Below are positions 1-10,789 of a stretch of 64,000 bases of DNA, piece by piece; positions within the stretch are counted from its first letter, which is position 1, and the number at the start of each line of letters is the position of its first letter. The notes under the pieces are model-generated. The model was not told the origin of the DNA. It made no database searches and was given only the letters and a program-made list of their open reading frames with translations. This DNA is from Daucus carota subsp. sativus (lineage: Eukaryota > Streptophyta > Magnoliopsida > Apiales > Apiaceae). The translations under genes and the position numbers were made by a program. Location of the stretch: NCBI RefSeq assembly GCF_001625215.2, contig NC_030381.2:37632689-37696688 (forward strand), written 5' to 3'.

Positions 1-1872
1 GATTTTATGTCAAAGCCGTTGCATTTTTATTTTATCCATCGATTTGTAGAACTAGATGTAGAGATCCAAGATAGCGGTGGAGATAATCTCGTAGACTTCT
101 ACGAACGAAACACATAATTCTGAACATAGTTTCTAATTGAGGTTCTGAAAATCAAACAACAATTACATTCAATTGTTTCCATAAAATATCTATTCGAATT
201 TTCGACTACTCAGTTATGTACTTTTGAGTTTTGACTTTTGATACTGATAGTTTATTACAGAAATTATGTGAGATATCTTATTGTAACCATAATATTATTA
301 TTACTGCTGCTACATTCGGGCCTAGTGGAAGTGTGGACCTAACTCTGCTATTTGTGTGATCTGCCTTTAAACTCTGATACACTGGAATACAAGCCCACTT
401 GAGGCCCTTGCTAAAACCCACATCCCCTTAATTTTCATTTACAGCAACCGCAGGTCAAGGCTGTTTTCACCTTCCAGAGGGAATGACGGGAGAATGAAAT
501 AAAATTTCAACTCTAAATTGAAATTGACCGAAGAAATATATATAATTTTCATTCATTCAATCATTTCATTCTAATTATTTTAATCAAAAATCTAACTCAC
601 ATATTTTAAAATAAATATTTATTCCACGTTTTCATCATGTATCTTATGATCTTCATTGTAAACATTTTGGACTCACTCATAGTTAGTAACTATTTTCTCA
701 TACATTCTTCTTTCTCCACCAAACTTTTTTGTAATTTTTCATTTCATTCGGCCATCATTCTATTTCATCCAATTGAACACAAACTTAATTATATGCTAAA
801 TGCAACTCTACTTCACTGCTATGTCCATTATCTAGTAATTTTAATTTGATCAACAATTTAAAATAAAGAAGAGAATAAGTTCATAGATTTGTATAAGTTA
901 CCATGGCTGTAGAAATCAGTGATCATGAATAATGGAAGATCGAAAACATAGATTTAAACAATCTGTCTACGGATAAAGAGTACATCAATTATGATACTGT
1001 AAGATGTAAGTCTGGTGCAACAAAACAAGAACAACAATGTTTTCACCGTGTACAAACTGGTTACCCCAATGATATGATCCGGAAAAGATTATGTATCCAA
1101 ATTGTAGCAAGAGAATCACATGTGATACCTCTGATGAGTGTAGAGTAGGTGAAGATGAACAGGAGCCAGACTGCAAAACTCAATCTTCTGTCACCAGAGC
1201 AAAGGAGATAAAAAGAAACATACGGTCAGATCAGTTGTCGCTTGCAAAAGGTCACTTAACTGAGTTTGAGCCTTAGCAGATTAGCATGATACCGATATCT
1301 TAACTGAGACAGAAAAGAAAAACAAGAGGAAGACAGATCAGACGCTTTCGTAACAGGAGTTAATCAGTTGATGTCATGTAGAGTTTTGGTTTTTCAAGAG
1401 ATATAAAAGTTGACCTCAAAGAAAATCCTACTGAACATCTGACCTATAAATTGCTGCAATTTGAATATCGGATCAAGAAAGAGACAAACGAAAGAAAAAG
1501 TGCATCACAAGGAAGAAGGAAGATAATACGGCAGTGCAATAAAGGAGTAAAAACACCAGCAACAAGATATTTTACATAGACAGAAGCCTCTGTATTATGT
1601 CTTCTGTCAAATGTCAAGATCCAGCAGAACTCTAATTGCATCAACGCCTAAGCTACACGAGAAAAGGAAACAATTAACCATAAAGCAGTGTCTGATGAAG
1701 CAAGGAACTAGCTATTTCAAACGGAGCTGGAAGACAAGGAACCAAAAGATTTGGAGAAGAATTCACATCTTCATATTTTACCCGAAGGACCTAATACAGA
1801 GAATAAGACAGAGAGAACACAAAAAAACACACGAAAGAGATCAGTTACTGAATGTGATTTCTAACGAGACAA
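1..1872. other. No gene recognised; downstream flank of the heat-stress factor gene
   Basis: AT-rich DNA with only short open frames that match no family I know. The part nearest 1872 is probably 3'UTR and downstream DNA of the minus-strand heat-stress factor. A poly(A) site could not be placed. Confidence 0.5.
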
Positions 1873-1980
1873 TGAACAAGTACATAAAGGGTTATGTGAA
1901 GAAGTTCACATCCTATTTGGGGCTTGAACAAGTACATAAAGGGTTATGTGAAGAAGTTCACATCCTATTTGGGGCTTGAA
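1873..1980. repeat. 52-bp tandem duplication over the stop codon of the Hsf gene
   Basis: Two head-to-tail copies of a 52-bp unit (starting near 1874 and 1926) are almost identical. The second copy holds the last codons and TAG stop of the minus-strand Hsf gene (stop at 1965-1967), so the first copy lies in its 3'UTR and repeats the CDS tail. The unit also has a short inverted motif, GTGAA-4 nt-TTCAC. Confidence 0.9.
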
Positions 1981-4900
1981 CCTAAGAAGCCTATCCTATG
2001 AGCCAGGACACTGACATCTTCCTCCTCACCTTCTTCATTTCCACTGGTACCTAATTCATCATTAAATCCATCGCTCAATAATTCTTCCCAGAATTCGTCA
2101 TCAAGTTCTTTATCATCACTCTCAAATTTCTCAAACCCTTCATTTTCTTCCTCTTTCTCACTCCTTGCTCTACCGAATCCCTGCATTTCTAATGCAAGTA
2201 CGTCCAGTTCAGACACTGGAAGCCCATAATAGTCTCCAAATTCTGTAGGCTCAGCTTTGATGGGCTTTAGTACTCCTCGAGTGCTTTGGCTTGATTCTCC
2301 AAGTTCAAAACCTCTGCGGCCTTGATCAATTGGGCGCCGCCTTTTTTTAGTAATTGAATCTTCCAGATCTTTTCTTTTCTCCTTTTGCTGGACTAACTGG
2401 TTTATGAAAGCAGGATTTTGTATGGCTCTTGCTAGGAAACTCATCATATGTTGCTGTTTCTTTTCTGTCCCTTGTAGCCTCTGCTCCATGGATAACAGGT
2501 AAGCTCGGGTATCTAGCTGCTGTTGCCCAAGTTTTGCTAGTTCCATCAGTAGAACCTGTTTGTCACGCTTCAGACCTTCGACTTCCCCATCCATTCCAAA
2601 CTGTCCAGCTTCAACAGGAGGCTGAGAAGGCGCCTTTTGTCTCTTTATATTTCTTAGAAGATGCTTCTGACCACGTAGAAATGCTTCATTCGCAAACTCC
2701 CATAGGTCTGGATCAATCTTTCTAAAACCCTGCATCAGTTAGGATCCATTTCCAAACGTCAACAGCAGTTTAAGATTAGATTTAATAATCTCTTGATGCT
2801 TCTGTCAGAAAGCTAAATTCTGTTCTATCAAGCTTATAGCATTCCCTTGTGATAGTCTTGAATTTGGACATATTAAGATCTTGAACCAAGTAGTTATCAA
2901 GAAAATTCTGCTTGAGCTTATCTTCAAAACGGCCTTCGAAAGAAAAAGACCAAATATATAAACATGGAGATAACATAGTATACAGTCACAGTTAACAGGA
3001 AAGAAGCAACAAGAGGCTGGTACATGTAATCAACATGAGCATAAATATTTTTAACTGCTTTCAACAATAATATATGTAATAACCTATGTAAAATCTGTTA
3101 TGAATTTAAGGATTTCCTCTAAAAGACAAACTCTAAGGTGCTATGTAGTGTACCTAAAAGGCTTAAAGGTGAGAGCGGCTCCGACAAACCATACTGGGTT
3201 GGAAGAGAGCTCTCCCATATACATGTAAATTTATACTTATTATGGACTAGTTAATACAGCTAATAGATGATATCTTGCTCTGATTATAGCTAATAATATA
3301 GTCTACAGATGAATGATGTAATGTGCATTTCATACTCTGGATGGTATGAAAAGACTGAATTCCATACTACGGCAAACCATGTGCCGAGGCACTTACGAAG
3401 AAGATATTGCCTTATGTTGGATGCAGAACGTTACAGAGATCACTTTTTCTTCTCTTGTCAAGATCATTTCCTAACAAAAAATATTAGTTAATTTTGTCTT
3501 GGCAGCAACAGTATACTTTATCTGAGGAGAACACTACCAGCTTCTTTCAACATCAACGGCCTACGAGCATCAGCTATAAGAAGAATAAAATCATTACTAA
3601 AGCTCAAAGTATGATATGGAATGGAGTCCCTAGGACTATTCATGAAAATTAGTGCAGTAGTTACATCGAAGATCTCATAATTTTAGTATAAAAGGAAATC
3701 AGTTTTATTACGGATCTGCAAAATAATATCTAGAGTGCTATGGTGTAGGCAAAAGGCTTAAAGGTGAAAATAGATCCAGCAAGAAAAAACAATGGGAGAA
3801 AGAAAGTTCTTTGTATCCACATATAAACCTATACATATTATGGAAAAGAGATATTTTAATGAGAGTGGTGTCACAGCTACAGAAATGAGTAAGATGAGAT
3901 AAAATTTTCCAGCTCTTCATGAATAGGCAATAACCTAAAATCTTAAGAATGAGGGCTGTTTAATAACGAGAGGCCAGGCTGTAATGTGTAGCTTTACAAA
4001 ATTTAGTTTGCAGATTATGTAGCTTTACAAAATGAATAGATAATACTAGCAAGAGGTATGGTAGTAAGTGAGAATTAATGATCCATCTGAAGAGGAGATG
4101 GAGTAACTAATAGTAATAGATGTATTAATTTAGTTTGCAGATTATATAGCCAAGAGTATGATGTACTCCGGATAGTATGAAAAGACTGAATTCAATACAA
4201 AGGCAAACCATGTGCCAAGGCATTTACGACGAAGATCGTTGTCTTAAGCATTGGATCCAGAATGTTACAGATATCACTTTTTCTTCTCTTGAAAAGATCA
4301 TTTCCTAACAAAAAATATTAGTTATAAATTTGTCTTGGCAGCAACGGTATACTTCATTTGGGGAGAATAGTAGCAGCATCTTTGAACATCAACACCCTAC
4401 AAGCTTCAGTTATAAGAAGAATTGAAACATTATAGAACAGAGTATGAAATGGAATGGAGTTCCCAGGACTGTTCAAGAAAATTAGACCACTTGTTGGCTT
4501 TGGGGATTTCGTAGTAATTTCTTTGTAAAATTTCAATTTTTTTCATCCACTAAGCAATGATATGCCCCTAAATATCAGCGAGTAGTCAACTCATTCAAGA
4601 GATCTTACTAGGAAAAATAAAATCTTGAAGACCAAGGCATATCAATAACTCAAGTAAGATATATCACCAAAACATGGATTCTGATTTATTAAAAAAAAAA
4701 TAACCACCCAAATGGCAAGTCTAGGACAACTCCATAACAAACATAAGATAAAACCAAATGAGCTATATAAGTATCCAAAATCGAAAGGCAAGAGAGGCTT
4801 ACATAAGTATTCAGCTGTCTCACAAAGCTTGAGAAGTTATTGTGCTTGAAGTATCTTGGGAGAAGATTGGTAGAGAAAGCATGAGGGTCCCATACAGCAA

Positions 4901-5108
4901 AGCTATGACCCCCTCTACTCCAAGAAACAATGTGAGCAGTGGCTGGATCATCAACCATATCAAATGTTTTGTTAAGAAAGGGTGGAGGGCCTATTTCATT
5001 TAACCCCTCCATTGGCTGTGGCTGCAATACCATCTCCTGTTGTTCTCCGCTCGAAGAACTTGATCCTGGATTCTCCTTTTTAACTGGGTATGAGGGATTC
5101 ATGATCAA
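1965..5108 (-). CDS. Class A heat-stress transcription factor (HsfA2/A6/A7 type)
   Basis: Activator that binds heat-shock elements as a trimer in the nucleus. CDS joins exon 1 (5108-4803) and exon 2 (2729-1965): 356 aa. Exon 1 ends ...RQLNTY before GTAAGC; exon 2 begins GFRKIDPD after TGCAG. The intron splits the DNA-binding domain at the position universal in plant Hsfs, in phase 0. Domains: DNA-binding domain ~41-134; HR-A/B coiled coil with the class A insertion ~150-215; basic NLS KKRRR ~230-234; AHA activation motif around [13 protein letters not shown] ~312-324; leucine-type export signal [10 protein letters not shown] near the C-terminus. Length fits HsfA2/A6/A7 (roughly 330-360 aa); I cannot fix the subclass by eye. 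A second ATG two codons in is an alternative start. The intron is long (2.07 kb). Unspliced transcript would stop 37 codons after the donor and lose the end of the DNA-binding domain. Heat-shock elements upstream suggest self-induction by Hsfs. Confidence 0.95.
3150..4490. repeat. Degenerate direct duplication inside the Hsf intron
   Basis: Two blocks of the Hsf intron resemble each other. The stretch near 3340-3540 (key words GAAAAGACTGAATTC, CAAACCATGTGCC, CACTTTTTCTTCTCTTG) recurs near 4175-4370. A block near 3155-3250 (AGGCTTAAAGGTGA) recurs near 3750-3850. This is an old tandem duplication that explains part of the intron's length. I saw no coding potential. Confidence 0.75.
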
Positions 5109-5224
5109 GATTATGACAATATATAAAATTTCTTAAGAGGGTTTTATTTTTTACCCCCTTTTAAGATTTGAGATAAATTTTAATCACACTTCATATACAG
5201 TACTCAGACCTGGACAAAGACAAG

Positions 5225-5388
5225 GTAAAAGATTGAAACTTTGGTAACCTAAACAAGAAAAGATTGAAACTTTAGTAAGCTAAACAACAAAAGATTGAAA
5301 CTTTAGCAAGCTAAACAAGAAAAGATTGAAACTTTAGTCTTCTAAACAAGTAAAGATTGAAACTTTAGTAATCTAAACAAGTGAAATA
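5225..5388. repeat. Five copies of a 31-bp tandem repeat upstream of the Hsf ATG
   Basis: AGATTGAAACTTT occurs at 5230, 5261, 5292, 5323 and 5354, an exact 31-bp period, followed by diverged copies of a TAAACAAG tail. Each copy carries GAAACTTT, one mismatch from the heat-shock core GAAnnTTC. The array lies 120-280 bp upstream of the Hsf start codon, in promoter or 5' leader. Confidence 0.9.
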
Positions 5389-5727
5389 CTTACTTCAGTA
5401 AACTTACTATATAAATGTCTGAAGATGATGATTGTAATCACCAAATGAGAAAGATGGCTCCTTCCAAATCACTCTGTTTTTCTGAACAAGAACAAGAATA
5501 AAGATCAAAACTTTATCCAACATAAAATAAAAAGAATATATTTTCAAGATATATATGCACATGTATACACAAATCTTGAGATTAGAAGGCTTACAAATTG
5601 AAGATGGTCATTCCAACATCTCCAAACTGAAAAAGAATCTATTTTAGTAACTAACACTTTCTAATTTGAGAAAGGTGGTTGATAAAGTCAATTAAAAGAA
5701 AATAAGGGGAAATAAAATTTAGAGATT

Positions 5728-5825
5728 GAAAGTTCTAAGAAGGTGAGAAAGTTCCTAGAAGTAATGAAACGAAGGGTGGTTGGCATAAATGAAGTTTCTT
5801 GTCTAATGGAACTTTCTGGAATTTG
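5728..5825. promoter_or_regulatory. Cluster of heat-shock elements
   Basis: Perfect GAAnnTTC pairs occur at 5728-5735, 5747-5754 and 5791-5798. A perfect three-unit element, GAActTTCtgGAA, sits at 5809-5821. They lie 620-715 bp upstream of the Hsf ATG and 800-900 bp upstream of the divergent gene at 6635. This is the expected binding site of Hsf trimers and suggests heat induction of the Hsf gene, if its transcription start lies downstream on the minus strand. Confidence 0.8.
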
Positions 5826-6634
5826 CTTAAGGGAGAAGTATGGGTGGCAGGGACCAACACAGACAATTTGATTTGCATTATATTTCTGAGCATTATTATT
5901 GGTCGGATCCACGTGACCCACGGGCTACTGGATCACATTGTTTTATGACAGCCGCTAGTTTCATGGACAAGCAGAAATTGTTTAACGTTATGTACCATCC
6001 CTTTAAATTATAAAGCCTGAAGGATATTCTACTGGCTTTTTACAAGTTCGTCCTCCTAAAATCTGCCGTATTTACACCGTATGCCACTGACTTCCCGTAT
6101 TTATACCTCTCCTGTTTTGTTGTCGATGCTGCAAGAAGCCACGTTTCCTCAGACAACTTAAATATTCATTTCTCACACCTCCCCACCTTATTTTCCCTGT
6201 ACTTCTACTGACTTCTCCCTCAATATACTTTTGTACCTCTACATACCGCTCTTTTGTGTTCAGCACGCTTTGTTAATGAAACCTAATTGCCTTTTTTTTT
6301 TTCAATCCAAGCTCTCTAATCATCGGGTCGAAAGCCGAGGTGCTGGATAGCAGAGCTCTACATTTATGCCGGTTTGTTGTTTAGGTATGTGTCTTCATCT
6401 ACCCAATTCCTTCATCATAAGCAATCGAGGTTGAATATTACTGTTTATATATGTTAGGTATTTATGAGCCGGGTGTTGGAATTAATTGAGCTCCCAACTG
6501 TCTTTCTTTTTCTATATGGATGTATCTACATGTATGTATATGTATATCGGAGTTAATGGCCTCCATCCGTATCTCTCAATGAGTGTGTTTTGTTGTACCT
6601 GTGTTCCAGATTATTTGAATTTCTTTTAAGACGA
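5826..6634. other. Divergent intergenic region, remainder
   Basis: Apart from the G-box, this holds the presumed upstream region and leader of the plus-strand gene at 6635. A possible 5'UTR donor (TTTAG|GTATGT) is seen near 6383. No other gene is supported. Confidence 0.4.
5910..5915. promoter_or_regulatory. G-box (CACGTG)
   Basis: Palindromic CACGTG in the context CCACGTGAC, a core for bZIP/bHLH factors and the centre of ABA-response elements. It is 90 bp from the heat-shock element cluster, in the space shared by two divergent genes (5109-6634). Use in vivo is unproven. Confidence 0.5.
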
Positions 6635-7599
6635 ATGGATAAATTTAGGCGCAGTACTTCGAAAGATGACCCTCTACTTTGGAATCTATGTGAGTAGTTG
6701 TCAGTTTTGTTGTGTGTGGACAGTGTTATATTCTTTGACATTACTCACAGGACTGACATTCGTTTTGTTTCTATGATTCTTTGTCCTTTTACATTCAATA
6801 TGTGCAGTTAACTATCAACTGCCAGTTATGAAAGAATATGTTCATCCACCTAAAGATGAATCTTATTTTAATCAGTTGATTAAAGAGAGTAAAAGTATTT
6901 AACATAATTTTTAATTTTATTTGTTGTAGTTTTGTCCATGTTAGAAACGTGTTCAAATAATTTGTATGATGTTGATGCTGATGATGACGAGGTTAAGTTC
7001 TATCCTAACTGAATTTATAATATACCACAACATATGTACAGTACTTATGTGTGAAGTTATTACCTGAGTAATGTACAACAGGTTGATGTGAAGAACAAAA
7101 TCCCCGATATCTTGAAAAGTTTAGAGAAGAAACAGTATCGTTTAGACATACTTCTTACAGAAGAAAATGTTAAACAAGGTTCCAATGTCTACAACGCTAC
7201 AAAAATTTCCAAACCACTGGAAATTACAGACAACCATGATCCCAATCCAAATGTCCATGCTGTCAATGAGCAAACTGAGATTACCAATGTAAGCAAACTT
7301 CCACCATAAACTATCTTATGTTTCATACAAACTCACACAAGAAATGTTTTTATTCAACAGGATATCAGTAAAGAGCCAACCTCTAACATTAACAGCCCAG
7401 CAACGGAAAAATCTACAAACAAGACCAAATCAAGGCTCAAAGCTGATATCATAGAAACACCCATTAAGAAGCCAGATTTGAAGAAAGTAAAGCTTGAGAA
7501 AGTAAGTGCATAATACTTATCATTAGTTCACCAAACTATTTTAAGATACAATAATTAAAATCTCCTCTGACGATGATTTACAACTGCTTCCAGAAATGA
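6635..7599 (+). CDS. Unrecognised six-exon gene, small basic-tailed protein
   Basis: Not recognised. Six exons join in frame with consensus borders: 6635-6689, 6808-6888, 6930-6991, 7082-7288, 7361-7501, 7594-7599, giving 183 aa. The protein starts MDKFRRSTSKDD, has an acidic stretch (DVDADDDE) near residue 60, a polar low-complexity middle, and a lysine-rich end (IKKPDLKKVKLEKK) that could be a nuclear signal. The last exon is only AAA TGA, so the 3' end is the weakest part of the model. The gene is co-oriented with and 0.6 kb upstream of the RPA-like gene, so it could instead be a 5' part of that transcript, although the stop separates them. Five consecutive frame-compatible introns argue against chance. 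Confidence 0.55.
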
Positions 7600-7629
7600 T
7601 GACGAAGAACTACAATCCCAGCAAACCTG

Positions 7630-7706
7630 TTTGAAGAATCTTTTGTTTGAATGCACTTGCCTATGTGTTTAAAGAATCTTTTGTTTGAATGCACTTGCCT
7701 ATGTGC
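7630..7706. repeat. 38-bp direct tandem repeat (2 copies)
   Basis: Two adjacent copies with the core AAGAATCTTTTGTTTGAATG, differing at about one base, just after the preceding gene's stop. Probably 3'UTR. Confidence 0.85.
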
Positions 7707-8182
7707 AAGTTAACTGTTATGCTGTCCCACTTTTGCATTGCTGGACTTTATTCAATTCGTAACGTCGACAATTGTAATATATTCTACCACTGAAATTATT
7801 CCCAGGAACTTTATTTTCCTATTAATTATCAGGTTTGTGAACGTTAAAACAGTTTTCCGTCTTCCTTACACTTCCATTGTGTACTAATATATATGATTGA
7901 AGATATTAAGCAAACTCTAACCACATATTCTTTGTTATTTCAACCACATTTAACATATGGTCACTATGTGCTAACAAAGAAATACCGTGTCAAAACTAAA
8001 CAATATCAAATGAATTGCAGATGTTAGTAATAAAGACGCAACCAAATTCCTTCACAGACAAGTGCACCTACCACAAATTAATACATTTACTACTGCAACC
8101 ACCAACCTTTTTAACAAGCCACACCTTTAGTTTTACAAATTCACACTATACTAGCATTTCACCAGCACACATACACTGCAAG
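7707..8182. other. Short intergenic gap before the RPA-like gene
   Basis: AT-rich and without recognised features. It should hold the RPA-like gene's leader and promoter. An in-frame open stretch upstream of 8183 has no family similarity, so I did not extend the CDS into it. Confidence 0.4.
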
Positions 8183-10246
8183 ATGTCGACAAACGCCTGT
8201 GATTCACTCAGAAACATTAACAGTTCAAGAGCAGATTGGAAGGTGAAGGCAAGAGTTATCAGACAATGGAGAGGATCCACTAACAGTGAGATTGTTTTTA
8301 AGAGCTACAACATTTTGTTGCTTGATGCAAAGGTAAGTTTACGACATGTGTATCAATTACAGTATGAGTTTTGTGCAAATTATCTTATCAGCTGTAGTAC
8401 AAAATTTATTCACAAGCAACCTTTGTTACAGAACTGCAGGATGCATGTCTTCATACCCGCGGCTATAGCAGACAAAATGTCAAGGATAATTGAAGAAGGA
8501 AAGATTTATCTGATCAAAAACTTCACTGTCAAGGACTTTACGGAAAAAGACAACTACAGGGTCGTGCACATGGATAAACAAATTTCCTTCACAACTGAAA
8601 CAAGGGTCAAGGAGTTGGATGATAGTGAAATCTTTATTCCAACTAACAACTTTGATTTGTTTCAGTTTTCAGATCTGAAATCCCAGGCTACACAAGATGT
8701 CTATTTGACAGGTAAATATATATGTACCAAAACTCTAGCATCACATTATAGATCTAGATAAATGTTTAGATTAACTACTCATACTCCAACAGATGTTATT
8801 GGCATAATTAAGAGTAAGGAAGAGATTAGCAGGATCCCAAATAAACAAGTAAAGGTCAAATTTGTGATCACTGATGGCAGGTAAAACATTATGCATCTAA
8901 TAAACGAAAACATATTTAAGATATAATGAAAATTTTGTTTTTGAAATATTTTCTTTCAGTAAAAATGTCAATGTTACTTTCTGGAAATCGTTTGCGGAAG
9001 AGTTTGAACAAGCTATGTCAGAAGAACTCCAGCAGCCGGTGATAATTATAATTGCAAGTGCACGAGTGACTCAATATAAAGGTCAGTGCATTGTCAGTTT
9101 TAGTCATACAACTCCTCTTCTTTCTTCAATGATCTAGGCTTCTTGCATTGATATATAACACATTGGAAAATAATTACAGACCAGATTGATCTCTGCAACT
9201 ATTCACCCACCAAATACTATTTAAACTATGAGCATCACAGTGTCGCCAAAATGAGGAAGTTGTAAGTTGACCTTTCTATGTATATAGTTAAAGACAAAAA
9301 ATTAGGACCAAATAATAACCTCAATCAAACCAGGTTGGAAGATCCTAATTTCTCCGATTCAAACCTGGGAAGGATTAAGAAAGAAGTTACAACTTTTAAC
9401 ATCGACCAAATCCTAAACCTGAGCAAAGACTACAACCAGGTAAGCTCTGTTCTACAAAGGTAATCAAGTATTACATAAACCTATTCATAATATATCAACT
9501 CCATTTAACAGGAAGAGGTCATTTGTAAGGGAACAATAAAAACAGTGGAAGAAAAAACAGATCGGAAGAGGTACATTTGCACTGCATGCTATAGGCAAAC
9601 TTACACTAAAGATGGATTACAGTATTGTGTAACCTGTACACGGTTTGTTCCGTATCCATTAAAGAGGTAAATACTGTAATGCTGACATAAACAATTATGA
9701 TTGTAAAAATTAGTCTGCAAAACTAACTACCCTACATTTAAGGTTTCATATCACCACGGTTGTGGCTGATAACACCGGTGAACTGAAGGTCGTCCTCAAA
9801 GATCGTGAAATTCGGAACTTGATACACAAATATGTGGAAGAGGTCGACAGTGAGGTGATCTGAAAATTTATAATTACAAATTCTATGATCTTCTTCCTCA
9901 TTAAAAGAATCACTAATGTACAAGTTTAATTAGGATGATTCTTTCCCAGAAGCAGTTAGATCTATTCAAGGAATGCAGTGCAGTTTCCAACTATTCGTTA
10001 CAGCAAATAATGTGGAGGAGAAGAGTTCTAAATTCATGGCGACAAAGATAATTAAGGGATTCAACACTGAAGAAGATGTGGCAGAGCAGGAACAAACACT
10101 TGAAACAATGGAAAACCTCGGCTCTCAGGTATTGTACGCCATTACATATAGCATATGTTAAATATACCCACTAAATAAGTAACATACCAATTCTCCAGCA
10201 AACTGGGACATCTGTTCACCTGGACAACATCTCCCAACTCAACTAG
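8183..10246 (+). CDS. RPA70-like (replication factor A large subunit) OB-fold protein
   Basis: Plant RPA1-like single-stranded-DNA-binding protein. Ten exons join in frame: 8183-8332, 8432-8711, 8793-8880, 8960-9081, 9180-9261, 9334-9439, 9512-9666, 9743-9849, 9950-10128, 10199-10246; 438 aa. The start is the ATG giving MSTNACDS, followed by a DUF223-type OB fold (DWKVKARVIRQW; ~15-100). A second OB fold (~110-240) and a Rep_fac-A_C-type C-terminal OB fold with a zinc ribbon follow; the ribbon is C299-x2-C302-x12-C315-x2-C318. All ten exons are intact, so it is not an obvious pseudogene. At 438 aa it is much shorter than canonical RPA70 (about 600 aa or more) and lacks the N-terminal protein-interaction domain. 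It belongs to the short, lineage-expanded RPA-like group whose roles are mostly unknown. Such genes are also carried by plant Helitrons, so a transposon origin is possible, but no Rep/helicase gene is adjacent. The exon 8 donor (A|GTGAGG) was chosen because it keeps the frame into exon 9. Confidence 0.86.
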
Positions 10247-10789
10247 AATTGACATTGGTAATTTACGCTTCTTACATAATTACTCATATACTTTTTCCTA
10301 TATTATTTTAGTACTCTTAAGAAAATTTCTATTGCAGGAATGGACATGTGGATAAGCAACTTTTGCTCTGCCTATGTGCACTTTTGATTGCATCCAACTC
10401 TGTGTAATCCTTTAAATTATATTATCTACCAATGCACCAAAAACTTTGGATTCATGCTGCTCAAGCATTTTATGTATAACTTCTGCACCTGGATATTTTT
10501 CTGACTTATCTAAACTTTATGTTATTTGCACATTGTTCTAATTTGTATCGTTATTATTACAAACATACAAATTACATCTTTTTATTATCCTGTTATAAAA
10601 CATAAACGCTGGAATGAACATAGAACAAAATTCACAACAATAAAAACTTCTAAAGCTGAGAAATGGAAGAAAGGAGTACTAATACCTTAATTAAGTCAGT
10701 CAAGATAAACCTAAAAGCTAAGAATATTGTTTCATGGAATATACCACAAAAAACCAAAAGTTAAGAACAAGAGTCTGGGACACACACAA
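10247..10789. other. Convergent intergenic gap between RPA-like and B3 genes
   Basis: Tail-to-tail spacing of about 540 bp. Very AT-rich, presumably both 3'UTRs. Nothing else seen. Confidence 0.5.

Noticed and set aside
5225..5388. Five regularly spaced repeats suggestive of a CRISPR array
   Set aside because: Direct tandem repeats with no unique spacers in a plant nuclear context; a minisatellite.
8015..8182. N-terminal extension of the RPA-like protein
   Set aside because: No family similarity, and the DUF223-type fold starts soon after the ATG at 8183.
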